A stretch of 56,098 nucleotides of DNA. It comes from Sphingomonas pruni NBRC 15498. GTDB lineage: Bacteria; Pseudomonadota; Alphaproteobacteria; Sphingomonadales; Sphingomonadaceae. The notes under the pieces were generated by a model. It did no database searches and was not told the origin of the DNA. It saw only the letters and a list, made by a program, of their open reading frames with translations. Where the stretch lies: NCBI RefSeq assembly GCF_001598455.1, contig NZ_BCYZ01000025.1, forward strand, positions 1 through 56,098, read 5' to 3'. A program made the position numbers and the translations under genes. Of this stretch, positions 17,276 through 25,132 are shown one piece after another (position 1 is the stretch's first letter; each line of letters begins with the position of its first letter).

Positions 17276-17628
17276 TCGCCTATGCCAAATTCCTGCTCAA
17301 GACGGCGGGACGACGAACGAAGGTGGCGTCGGAGCTCCGCCTGGTCAGCGCGCAATGGAGCATCCTGCTCGACTTGTTCATCTCCGCGTTCGAGCGGCGA
17401 GCGGTGCCGACCGGCGATGCCTGTCTTGCCAGTTCGGCGCCGCATTCGACCGCGCTGCGTCACGTCATCTTCCTGATGGAAGCGGGGTATGTCACCCGGT
17501 TGCCGGATCCGGAGGACGCGCGCCGCACATTGGTCGGGCTGACGCCCAAAGGGTTGGATTTCGTCGGCGGTTGCCTGGAGGCGGAATTCGAAGCGCTGAG
17601 GGCTGCGCTGGCGGGGCGGATCGACTGA
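17167..17628 (+). CDS. MarR-like winged-helix regulator
   Basis: The reliable part (from about 17230) encodes a winged helix: LVSAQWSILLDLFISAFERR, HSTALRHVIFLMEAGYVTRL, then PDPEDARRTLVGLTPKG, a wing and dimer pattern typical of MarR-type proteins seen in sphingomonads. No ATG with a ribosome-binding site is present. The frame stays open into the preceding gene, and TTG at 17167 is only a guess (153 residues), which would overlap the membrane-protein gene by about 109 bp. A later non-ATG start is possible. Confidence 0.65.
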   Translation: MGTATAGESFDRDPFRSSTTPDAGEIGRSTSLDTGLIAYAKFLLKTAGRRTKVASELRLVSAQWSILLDLFISAFERRAVPTGDACLASSAPHSTALRHVIFLMEAGYVTRLPDPEDARRTLVGLTPKGLDFVGGCLEAEFEALRAALAGRID

Positions 17629-17669
17629 TCACCGCCCTCCAAGGACGGCGGCCGGTCGCCTATAGTTTG

Positions 17670-17695
17670 TTTCAGCGAAGCTGAAAACGACTCTA
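17670..17695. repeat. short palindrome overlapping the efflux OMP stop codon
   Basis: TTTCAGC-GAA-GCTGAAA (17670-17686) forms a 7-bp hairpin next to the stop codon of the NodT-type gene; on the minus strand the stop reads into TAGAGTCG. A matching arrangement occurs at the end of the histidine kinase gene near 44341-44366, so this is a small dispersed element that may act as a terminator or 3' stabiliser. Confidence 0.6.
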
Positions 17696-19093
17696 CGACC
17701 AGCCGCCCGCCAGGGCGCGGAACACGTCGATCTGGGCGTCGGCGATCCGCGCGTCCTGATCGGCGAGTGCCGCCTCGGTTTCCGCATAGGTGCGCTCGGC
17801 GTCGAGCCAGGCGAGCGAATCGACCGCGCCTTCGCGCTGTTGCGCACGCGTGATCGCCGCGGCGCGTGCCGCTTCGTCGCGCGCCGCCTTGAGCGCGGTG
17901 CGGCGGTCGAGCGCGCGGGCGTAAGCGTTGAGCGCGGTCTCGGTCTCTTCGAGCGCGCGCAGCACCGTGCCGTCGAAAGTCGCGAGCGACGCCTGGGTGT
18001 CGGCCTTGGCGGCCGCGATCTTGGCGCGCGCGCCTTCCTGATTGGGAAAGGCCCAGTTGATCAACGGCCCGAGCAGCCAGCGCAGCGGCCCGCCGCCGAA
18101 CACGTCGCCGATATTGGGACCGGTCGAGCCGATCGACCCGCCCAGGCTGATATGCGGATAGAGATCGGCGGTGGCGACCCCGATTCGCGCGGTATCGGCG
18201 GCCAGCCGGCGGTCGGCAGCGAGGACGTCGGGGCGGCGCTTGAGCAAAGCAGCGCCGTCGCCGACCGGGATCGGTTGGGTGATCTCGAGACCGACGGCGC
18301 GTTCGCCGGCCGCGGCCGGAAGATCTGCCGGGGGCCGGCCGGTCAAGGTCGCGAGGCGGAACAAGGCGGCCTGGCGATCGGCTTCGAGCGCCGGAATGTC
18401 GGCGGCGCGCTGCTGGCGGAGCGTCGCAATGCGCGATACGTCGAGCTGCGTGGCGAGCCCGGCCTCGTGCCGGCGCTGGGTCAGCTGCAGTGATTTGTCG
18501 AGCAGGTCGACGATCTGGTTGGCCACCTTGAGCCGCGCGGCGCCAGAGGCGGCATCGGCATAAGCGCGCGTGGTGTCGGCGACGACGGCGAGGCGGACCG
18601 CGTCGGCATCGGCTGCGGCCGCGGCTTCGTCGCCGCGTGCTGCCTCGATCCCGCGTTTGACCCGGCCGAACAGATCGACCTCGTACGACACCGAGAGGCC
18701 GGTATCGATCGACCAATCCTCCCGCGGGCTGCCCGGCGCGCGCTGGCTTTCGGGCAGGCGCCCATAGGTCGCGCCGGCATTGAGCCCGGTCGACGGCAGC
18801 CGCTCGCTGCGCGCGCCGCGTAGCGAGGCGCGCGCGCGTTCCAGATTCGCCACCGCGACGCGGATGTCGGTATTCGACTTGAGCGCATCGGCGATCAGCC
18901 CGTCCAGGACGGGATCCTGATAGAGCCGCCACCAATTGGACGCGGCGGGATCATTGCTGAGCGCCGGGGAATTGGCCGAGACGAACTGGCCGGCCGCGGT
19001 CGGCGGGGTGATGGGCGCGACATAGTTGGGCCCCGCGCAGGCGGCGAGCGCGAGGGCGGAGACCATCGGAGCGATCAGACGAAGCGAATACAT
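17693..19093 (-). CDS. RND efflux outer-membrane lipoprotein, NodT/OprM type
   Basis: This 466-residue outer-membrane channel of a tripartite pump has a lipoprotein signal peptide ending in LALAACAG (lipobox Cys). Two tandem OEP repeats follow, with typical NWWRLYQDPVLD, RTALKAARDEAARAA and SLAWLDAERTYAETE blocks, forming the beta-barrel and periplasmic alpha-tunnel. The start at 19093 has GAGG before it. An upstream ATG at 19108 would overlap the pump gene stop by 4 bp. Last gene of the efflux operon, about 11 bp after the pump gene. Confidence 0.92.
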   Translation of the reverse strand: MYSLRLIAPMVSALALAACAGPNYVAPITPPTAAGQFVSANSPALSNDPAASNWWRLYQDPVLDGLIADALKSNTDIRVAVANLERARASLRGARSERLPSTGLNAGATYGRLPESQRAPGSPREDWSIDTGLSVSYEVDLFGRVKRGIEAARGDEAAAAADADAVRLAVVADTTRAYADAASGAARLKVANQIVDLLDKSLQLTQRRHEAGLATQLDVSRIATLRQQRAADIPALEADRQAALFRLATLTGRPPADLPAAAGERAVGLEITQPIPVGDGAALLKRRPDVLAADRRLAADTARIGVATADLYPHISLGGSIGSTGPNIGDVFGGGPLRWLLGPLINWAFPNQEGARAKIAAAKADTQASLATFDGTVLRALEETETALNAYARALDRRTALKAARDEAARAAAITRAQQREGAVDSLAWLDAERTYAETEAALADQDARIADAQIDVFRALAGGWS

Positions 19094-19104
19094 TGCTTGG
19101 TTCC

Positions 19105-22100
19105 TCATTCGGCCGGCTGCAGCGATCCGGACAGGTCCGGACCGGCGGCGGGCCGCTTGCCGCGCGCGCGGGCGATGCGATCGCCCAGCGCGCGGCACAC
19201 GACGTAGAAAGTGGGGGTGAACAGCAGGCCGAAGGCGGTGACGCCGATCATCCCGAAGAACACCGCGGTGCCCAGCGCCTGGCGGAGTTCGGACCCCGCG
19301 CCGCTCGCGATCAGCAGGGGCACGGTGCCCAGGATGAAGGCGAAGCTCGTCATCAGGATCGGCCGCAACCGGGTCTGTGCCGCCTGGATCGCGGCACGTG
19401 CCGGGCTCAGGCCTTGCTGCTCCTCGCCCTGCTTGGCGAACTCGACGATCAGGATCGCGTTTTTCGCTGCCAGCGCGATCAGGACGACGAGGCCGATCTG
19501 GGTCAGGACGTTATTGTCCATCCCCCGCAAGTTCACGCCGACCATCGCGGCGAGCAGGCACATCGGCACGATCAGGATGATCGACAGCGGCAGGACGAGG
19601 CTTTCATATTGCGCCGCCAGCACCAGGAAGACGAACACCACGGCGAGCGCGAACACCACGCCGGCGGTGCTGCCCGCCGCCTTTTGCTGATAGGCGATGC
19701 CGGTCCATTCGGTGCCGTAATCGCCGGGCAGATTGTCGGCGGCGAGTTTCTCGAAGGTCTGCAGCGACTGGCCCGACGAATAACCGGGGGCTGTGTCGCC
19801 GTCGACCTCGACCGCGGGGAACAGATTGTAGCGCACGACGCGATACGGCCCGGTCTTGTCGCTGAAATTGGCAACCGATCCGATCGGCACCATCTCGCCC
19901 GAATTCGACCGCGTCTTGAGGTTGGCGATGTCGGCGACGGTCGCGCGGAACGGGGCGTCGGCCTGGGCGGTGACGCGATAGGTGCGCCCCAGCAGGTTGA
20001 AGTCGTTGACGTACGCCGAGCCGAGATAGACGTTGAGCGCTTCGAACACGCGCTCGGGCGGCACGCCGATCAGATCGGCCTTGGCGCGATCGATATCGGC
20101 GAAGACGCGCGGCGTGCTGGTGTCGAAGAAGGTGTAGATCTGGCTGAGGCCGGGAGTCTGATTGGCCTTGCCGATCAGGCCATAGGATTTGGCGGCGAGG
20201 TCGGCATAGCCGTGCCCGCCACGGTCCTCGACCATCAGGCGATAACCGCCGGCCGAGCCGATTCCCTGGATCAGCGGCGGGGGTACGATCATCAATCGCG
20301 CCTCATTGATGTCCCCGGTCGCCTTGCGCGCCTCATCCATGATGCTGGCCAGCGTCACGCCGAGTTTCTCGCGATCCTCGAACGACTTGAGCGGGATGTA
20401 CGCCGCGGCCGAATTGGGCGCGAGCGTCTGCGACGGCCCGTCGAACCCGGCGAGCATCACCGCACCCTTGACGCCCTTGAGCGGCAGGATGCGGTTTGCG
20501 ACCTTGCGCATCACCGCGTCGGTGCGCTCGACCGAGGCGCCGGGCGGCAGCGAGATGACGGTCAGGAAGTACCCCTGGTCCTGCGCCGGGATGAAGCCGG
20601 TCGGCGTCGCGTAGAACAACGCGGCGGTGGCGGCGATCAGCCCGGCATAGATGGTCATCATCCGCTTCGGCCGTGCGACCAGGCGCTCGGTGAGGCGCGC
20701 ATAGCCGTTGCTCATCCGCTCGAACCCGCGGTTGAAACGGTCGCCCGCCGCCAGCACGAGCTGGTGGAGGCGGCCGCCCGTGGCTTCCTCGGCGCGCGGG
20801 CGCAGCAGCAAGGCGGCGAGCGCGGGCGAGAGGGTCAGTGACAGCAGCAGCGAGATGATCGTCGCGGTGGTGATGGTGACCGCGAACTGCTGGTAGAAGG
20901 CGCCCGACAGGCCGGTCAGGAACAGGGTCGGCACGAACACCGCGCAGAGCACCAGCACGATCGCGACCAGCGCGGCGGACACTTCGTCCATCGAGGTGCG
21001 GGCGGCCTCCAACGGGCTCAGCCCATGTTCGAGGTTACGCTCGACATTCTCGACCACGACGATCGCGTCGTCGACGACGATGCCGATCGCCAGCACCATG
21101 CCGAACAGCGAGAGGTTGTTGAGCGAATAACCGAACGCCGATAGCACCGCGAAGCTGCCGATCAGCGATACCGGGATGGCGATCACCGGGATGATCGCGG
21201 CGCGCCATTTCTGCAGGAACACGACGATCACCAGCACGACCAATACGATCGCCTCGAGCAAGGTGTGCATCACCGCGGTGACCGATTGCTGGATGAAGTC
21301 GGTCGGGTTCCAGATGACGCTATAGGCGAGTCCCTTGGGGAATTTCGCCGACATCGCGTCCATTTCCGCCTTCACCTTCTCGGCGGCGGCGAGCGCGTTC
21401 GATCCGGGGCGCTGGAAAATGCCCAGCACGACGGTCGGCTTGCCCGACAGATAGGTGTTGGAATTGTAATCGGCGGCGCCGAGTTCGACCCGCGCGACGT
21501 CCGACACACGGACCTGACGGCCGCTGGCATCCGAGCGGATCACAACATTGCCGAATTGCGCGGGGTCGGTCAGCCGGCCCTGCGTCTCGACGTTGAACTG
21601 GAAGGCATTGCCCTGCGCATAAGGCGGCTGGCCGAGCGAGCCGGCCGCGACCTGGACGTTCTGCGCGCGCAACGCCTGGACGATCTCACCCGCGGTCAGG
21701 TTGAGCGCGGCGGCGCGATTGGGGTCGATCCACACGCGCATCGCATAATCGCGGCTGCCGAACAGGCGGACGTCGCCGACGCCGTCGATGCGGCTCAAGC
21801 GGTCGCGCACCTGGGTCAGCGCGTAATTGGAGAGATAGCCGCGATCGAGCGAATTGTCGGGCGAGACCAGGTTGACGACCATCAGGAAGTCGGGCGAGGT
21901 CTTGCGCGTGACGACGCCCAGCCGCTGCGCTTCCTCGGGCAAACGCGGGACGGCGATCGCGACGCGATTCTGCACCAGCACCTGCGCGGCATCGAGATTG
22001 GTGCCGATCTTGAAGGTGACGGTGATCGTGACGTTGCCGTCGCCGGTCGATTGGCTCGACTGGTAGAGCATGTTGTCGACACCGTTGATCTCCTGCTCGA

Positions 22101-22299
22101 TCGGCGCGGCGACGGTCTCCGCGACCGTCTCGGCCGAAGCGCCGGGGTAGGAAGCGCTGACCGTGACCGTCGGCGGCACGATGTCGGGATATTGCGACAC
22201 GGGCAGGCTGGCCCAGGCGATCGCGCCGATGATGGTGATCACCACCGCGATGACCGCGGCGAAGATCGGGCGCGTGATGAAGAAGCGCGACAGGCGCAT
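19105..22299 (-). CDS. RND multidrug efflux pump, HAE1 (AcrB/MexB) family
   Basis: This 1064-residue inner-membrane proton/drug antiporter starts with MRLSRFFITRPIFAAVIAVV, the family N-terminus. Twelve transmembrane helices enclose two large periplasmic loops. The proton-relay pair Asp-Asp in TM4 is present (GIVVDDAIVVVENVER). FIPAQDQGYF and GGYRLMVEDRGGHG belong to the porter domain. Length equals AcrB. Substrates cannot be read from sequence. It lies between the adaptor and channel genes of the same operon. Confidence 0.95.
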   Translation of the reverse strand: MRLSRFFITRPIFAAVIAVVITIIGAIAWASLPVSQYPDIVPPTVTVSASYPGASAETVAETVAAPIEQEINGVDNMLYQSSQSTGDGNVTITVTFKIGTNLDAAQVLVQNRVAIAVPRLPEEAQRLGVVTRKTSPDFLMVVNLVSPDNSLDRGYLSNYALTQVRDRLSRIDGVGDVRLFGSRDYAMRVWIDPNRAAALNLTAGEIVQALRAQNVQVAAGSLGQPPYAQGNAFQFNVETQGRLTDPAQFGNVVIRSDASGRQVRVSDVARVELGAADYNSNTYLSGKPTVVLGIFQRPGSNALAAAEKVKAEMDAMSAKFPKGLAYSVIWNPTDFIQQSVTAVMHTLLEAIVLVVLVIVVFLQKWRAAIIPVIAIPVSLIGSFAVLSAFGYSLNNLSLFGMVLAIGIVVDDAIVVVENVERNLEHGLSPLEAARTSMDEVSAALVAIVLVLCAVFVPTLFLTGLSGAFYQQFAVTITTATIISLLLSLTLSPALAALLLRPRAEEATGGRLHQLVLAAGDRFNRGFERMSNGYARLTERLVARPKRMMTIYAGLIAATAALFYATPTGFIPAQDQGYFLTVISLPPGASVERTDAVMRKVANRILPLKGVKGAVMLAGFDGPSQTLAPNSAAAYIPLKSFEDREKLGVTLASIMDEARKATGDINEARLMIVPPPLIQGIGSAGGYRLMVEDRGGHGYADLAAKSYGLIGKANQTPGLSQIYTFFDTSTPRVFADIDRAKADLIGVPPERVFEALNVYLGSAYVNDFNLLGRTYRVTAQADAPFRATVADIANLKTRSNSGEMVPIGSVANFSDKTGPYRVVRYNLFPAVEVDGDTAPGYSSGQSLQTFEKLAADNLPGDYGTEWTGIAYQQKAAGSTAGVVFALAVVFVFLVLAAQYESLVLPLSIILIVPMCLLAAMVGVNLRGMDNNVLTQIGLVVLIALAAKNAILIVEFAKQGEEQQGLSPARAAIQAAQTRLRPILMTSFAFILGTVPLLIASGAGSELRQALGTAVFFGMIGVTAFGLLFTPTFYVVCRALGDRIARARGKRPAAGPDLSGSLQPAE

Positions 22300-22343
22300 G
22301 ATTCCTGTTCCTCGGAGATAGAGGCGAAAAGGTCGGGATTTCG

Positions 22344-22391
22344 CTCCGCTCGCGCCGAGCCCGCTCTTCGGCGAGCTCAGGGCGAGCGGAG
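22344..22391. repeat. nested inverted repeat between adaptor and pump genes
   Basis: CTCCGCTCGC (22344-22353) pairs with GCGAGCGGAG (22382-22391), enclosing a second stem CGCCGA/TCGGCG. In the operon RNA this would be a strong intercistronic hairpin in the 101-bp gap, perhaps setting relative expression of adaptor and pump, or simply a dispersed genomic repeat. Confidence 0.65.
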
Positions 22392-22400
22392 AGTTGGCCC

Positions 22401-23666
22401 TTACTGGGCGAGCGTGGCTTGACCTGCCGGTGGCGCGGACGGAGCGGGCGGCGCGGCGGCCGGTGCCACTGGCGCGATCTTGCCGGCGAGCGTCTGCACC
22501 TTGGTCCCCGGCTGCGCCATTTGCGTGCCGACGATCACCACGCGGTCGTTCGTCGCGAGCCCGCCGCGGATCACGCGGAGACCATCGACGACCGGACCGA
22601 GCTGGACCGGCTTGGCGGCGACGCTGCCGTCCTTGGTGACGACCAACACCGTCTTGCGCGCCTGGTCGGTGACGATCGCGGTGTCGGGCACCATCAAGGC
22701 ACGGGTACGGCCGCCGGTCGCCAGCCGCATGTTGCCGAACATGCCGGGGGTCAGGAACAGGTTCGGGTTGTCGAGCACGGCGCGGCCGCGGATCGTCCCC
22801 GACTTCATGTCGAGCGCGTTGTCGGTGAAGTCCAGCTTGCCCTTCCAGCGATAATCGCTCTCGTCCTGCAGCTTGACCTCGATCGGCGAGGCGGTGCCGG
22901 CGCCGGCGCGCTTGGCCTTGAGGAACAAGGCCTCTGATCCGTCGAAGCTGAAATAGATCGGGTCGAGCGCGTTGATGGTGGTCAGCAGCGTCGCATTGGC
23001 GCCTTCGCCCGCCGCGACCAGATTGCCGGCATCGACCTTGCGGTCCGAAATCCGGCCCGAGATCGGCGCCCGGACGACGGTGAACTCGACATCGAGCGCA
23101 CGGGCACGAACCCGCGCCTGAGCCGCGGCGAGCGCGGCGGTGGTCGCCTGGACGCGGGCGCGCAGCCGATCCAGCTCGCTCTTCGATACGCCGTCGACGT
23201 CGACCAGTCGCGACGCGCGGTCATAATCGGCGCGTGCGAGGGCAAGGTCGCTATTGGCCGTCGCGACGCCGGCGCGTGCCTCTGCCAAAGCGGCGGCATA
23301 AGGGCGCGGGTCGATCGTGAAGAGCGGTTGGCCGGCACGGACGATCTGTCCGTCGGTGAAGTGGATCGCGGTCACCGCGCCCGAAACGCGCGGGCGCACC
23401 TCGACCGAGCGGCTCGGCTCGAACCGGCCGACATAATCGTCCCATTCGGTAACGTCGCGCTCCAACGGAGTAGCGACGGTAACGGTCGGCGGCGGCGGCG
23501 CGGCCATGGCCGGTGCCGAGCGATGGACCAGGCCATAGCCGGCGGCGAGCAAGGCGATCGGCGCGGCGACCCAGGCGGCGCGCTGCCACATCGGGCTGCG
23601 GCCCGACGCGGTGCCGTCGAGCGGCTGCGCGTTGGTATCGTCGTTGATCGGGGCGATCATGTTCAT
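22401..23666 (-). CDS. RND periplasmic adaptor (membrane fusion protein)
   Basis: This 421-residue AcrA-like adaptor has one N-terminal membrane anchor (about 28-47, AAWVAAPIALLAAGYGLVHR) and no lipobox. The mature part has the barrel-lipoyl-hairpin layout: GRFEPSRSVEVRPRVSGAV, GQPLFTIDPRPYAAAL, a coiled-coil hairpin (about 130-190), then RAPISGRISDRKVDAGNLV. A Pro/Ala-rich C-terminal tail is exported with it. The start MNMIAPINDD overlaps the stop of the upstream small gene by 4 bp. Confidence 0.93.
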   Translation of the reverse strand: MNMIAPINDDTNAQPLDGTASGRSPMWQRAAWVAAPIALLAAGYGLVHRSAPAMAAPPPPTVTVATPLERDVTEWDDYVGRFEPSRSVEVRPRVSGAVTAIHFTDGQIVRAGQPLFTIDPRPYAAALAEARAGVATANSDLALARADYDRASRLVDVDGVSKSELDRLRARVQATTAALAAAQARVRARALDVEFTVVRAPISGRISDRKVDAGNLVAAGEGANATLLTTINALDPIYFSFDGSEALFLKAKRAGAGTASPIEVKLQDESDYRWKGKLDFTDNALDMKSGTIRGRAVLDNPNLFLTPGMFGNMRLATGGRTRALMVPDTAIVTDQARKTVLVVTKDGSVAAKPVQLGPVVDGLRVIRGGLATNDRVVIVGTQMAQPGTKVQTLAGKIAPVAPAAAPPAPSAPPAGQATLAQ

Positions 23667-24064
23667 CGGCGGAAGCTCCGGGGAAGATTGGTGCGGATCG
23701 CGTTGATCCGGAAAAGCAGGGCTTCGTACTGATCGAGCGTGAAGCCGGCGGCGAGGAAGGCGCGGACTTCGGCGGGCGCGACCGAGAAGCCGCGATACCA
23801 GCTCAGCACGGCGATACGGCGCAGCGCCTCGAGCCGAGGATCGGACAAGGCCGTCTTGACCACGCCGCCGAATGCCCAACGGAAGGCGCGGGCGAGCGGA
23901 CCCGGACGGTTGATCGACGACAGTCGATCGCGCTGGGCGAGATTGACGACCTGCCATTCGAGCGCGGAGAAATCGGCCGGCTTCGATGTGAAGCCGCGGG
24001 GTGCCACGGGGGACCGATCGAGCAGCGCGCCGCCGCCGACGGGGGCGAATTCGAGATAGGCCAT
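23663..24064 (-). CDS. small protein of unknown function leading the efflux operon
   Basis: This 133-residue cytoplasmic-looking protein is one I do not recognise by function. It has a helical, basic sequence with FSALEWQVVNLAQRDRLSSI, RLEALRRIAVLSWYRGFSV and EVRAFLAAGFTLDQYEALL. From memory similar short proteins are common in sphingomonads. AAGGAGGA precedes the ATG ideally and the stop overlaps the adaptor start by 4 bp, so its translation is coupled to that of the pump. Confidence 0.75.
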   Translation of the reverse strand: MAYLEFAPVGGGALLDRSPVAPRGFTSKPADFSALEWQVVNLAQRDRLSSINRPGPLARAFRWAFGGVVKTALSDPRLEALRRIAVLSWYRGFSVAPAEVRAFLAAGFTLDQYEALLFRINAIRTNLPRSFRR

Positions 24065-24085
24065 GGCGTGTCCTCCTTGTTGTTG

Positions 24086-24141
24086 GGGCCGCCGCAGGGG
24101 GCGTGCGGCGGCCCATGCCCGGCGATGGGGTCGTCGCCGGG
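24086..24141 (-). promoter_or_regulatory. two strong hairpins in the efflux-operon leader
   Basis: Just upstream of the first start codon the leader RNA can form an 11-bp perfect stem (24086-24096 with 24104-24114, loop 7) and an 8-bp stem (24118-24125 with 24134-24141, loop 8). Neither is followed by a T-run, so they look like leader structure rather than a terminator. They lie 22-77 nt before the ATG. Confidence 0.6.
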
Positions 24142-24310
24142 GTGATCCGATATGATTGTGACGAGTCGCGCGCTCCGGCACCGCATGGGCACCGTGGGCG
24201 AAGGCTCATTCCTGTTTACGCAAACGCTAGAGGCGGATGTCCGATCGGCCGTTCATGCGGTCTCTTCCCTTCGATCCGAAGGACGTCCTGGGGAGGACCG
24301 TCCATCTTCT

Positions 24311-24348
24311 ATACCGAGCAGTATAGAAACTGGGATGGAACGGTTCAA
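24311..24348 (-). promoter_or_regulatory. sigma70-type promoter of the efflux operon with overlapping operator
   Basis: On the minus strand TTGAAC (24343-24348) and TATACT (24320-24325) are separated by exactly 17 bp. The palindromic ATACCGAGCAGTAT (24311-24324) covers the -10 box and start point. The same core appears upstream at 24361 and at the tetR start, so TetR binding here would block RNA polymerase. Confidence 0.75.
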
Positions 24349-24360
24349 GGGAAAATTCTG

Positions 24361-24373
24361 TACCGAGCGATAT
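24361..24373. promoter_or_regulatory. second candidate TetR operator, upstream of -35
   Basis: TACCGAGCGATAT is a perfect inverted copy of the 13-bp site at 25019-25031 and differs by two bases from that at 24312-24324. It sits 12 bp upstream of the -35 box and 45 bp from the tetR stop. Confidence 0.65.
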
Positions 24374-24417
24374 TTTTTGCAATGCGGCGTAAAGCCGGGC
24401 TTGTCAATCGCGACGAA

Positions 24418-25020
24418 TTAGCGGCTCGGCCATACCGCGAGCGTGGTATCGACCAGCCGCTGCAAGTCTTCGCGCGAGGCGCCCGCGCCGGCCTGGACCG
24501 CCATGCCCTGAAGGATGGCGGTGAGATATTTGGTGATGCCCTCGGCATCCACCGGCGTGTGAAAATCGCCTTCGGCGACCGCGCGCTCCATCCGCTCGAT
24601 CAGCGCCTGGTGCGCGATCCTGCCGCGTTCGAGCACTTCCTGCCGGATGCAATCGGCCTCGGCGCCGCAGGCGACCGAACTGATCACGCCGAGACATCCG
24701 CGCGGATCGTCGCGGCTGGTCTGGTTTTCCAGGCTGCCCTGAAGCAGGCGCTGGGCGACGCCGCGCGCGGTCGGCGCCTCGAGCGCCTGGCCCATGTAAC
24801 AGAGCTTCTCGCGCTCATAGAGGTCGAGCGCCTTGCGGAACAAGGATTCCTTGTTGCCGAAAGCGGCGTAGAGGCTGGGGCGCGTGATGCCCATCGCGTC
24901 GGTGAGGTCGGTCATCGACGCGCCCTCATACCCTTTGCTCCAGAACACGCGCAGGGCCGCCGTCAACGCATGGTCGACGTCGAATTCGCGGGGGCGGCCA
25001 CGGAGGACGGCAGTTTCCAT
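24418..25020 (-). CDS. TetR/AcrR-family repressor of the efflux operon
   Basis: This 200-residue repressor has the AcrR-type N-terminus GRPREFDVDHALTAALRVFW and HTH MTDLTDAMGITRPSLYAAFG. A C-terminal ligand domain follows, with RGCLGVISSVACGAEADCIR, a cysteine-rich stretch also seen in many TetR proteins of this subgroup. It lies upstream of the efflux operon on the same strand. The same 13-bp site overlaps its start codon and the pump promoter, pointing to autoregulation and repression of the pump. Confidence 0.9.
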   Translation of the reverse strand: METAVLRGRPREFDVDHALTAALRVFWSKGYEGASMTDLTDAMGITRPSLYAAFGNKESLFRKALDLYEREKLCYMGQALEAPTARGVAQRLLQGSLENQTSRDDPRGCLGVISSVACGAEADCIRQEVLERGRIAHQALIERMERAVAEGDFHTPVDAEGITKYLTAILQGMAVQAGAGASREDLQRLVDTTLAVWPSR

Positions 25021-25031
25021 ATCGCTCGGTA
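25019..25031. promoter_or_regulatory. candidate autoregulatory operator at the tetR start
   Basis: ATATCGCTCGGTA overlaps the ATG of the tetR gene and is the exact inverse complement of the site at 24361-24373. Binding here would repress tetR itself. Confidence 0.65.
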
Positions 25032-25132
25032 GATAATTACGCGGTGCGACTTTGTCCAGTCGCGGTGCCTACCCAGCTTGGGGCCCCCGCGTACGGTTGT
25101 CAGCGCGCGGCTGTTCCCGGCATAGTCGCGCG

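Noticed and set aside
19093..20841. 582-codon plus-strand frame opposite the RND pump
   Set aside because: His/Arg/Asp-rich shadow of the pump gene with no family pattern.
23667..24209. N-terminal extension of the adaptor frame
   Set aside because: It reads the overlapping small gene in another frame; the adaptor's own ribosome-binding site and membrane anchor start at 23666.
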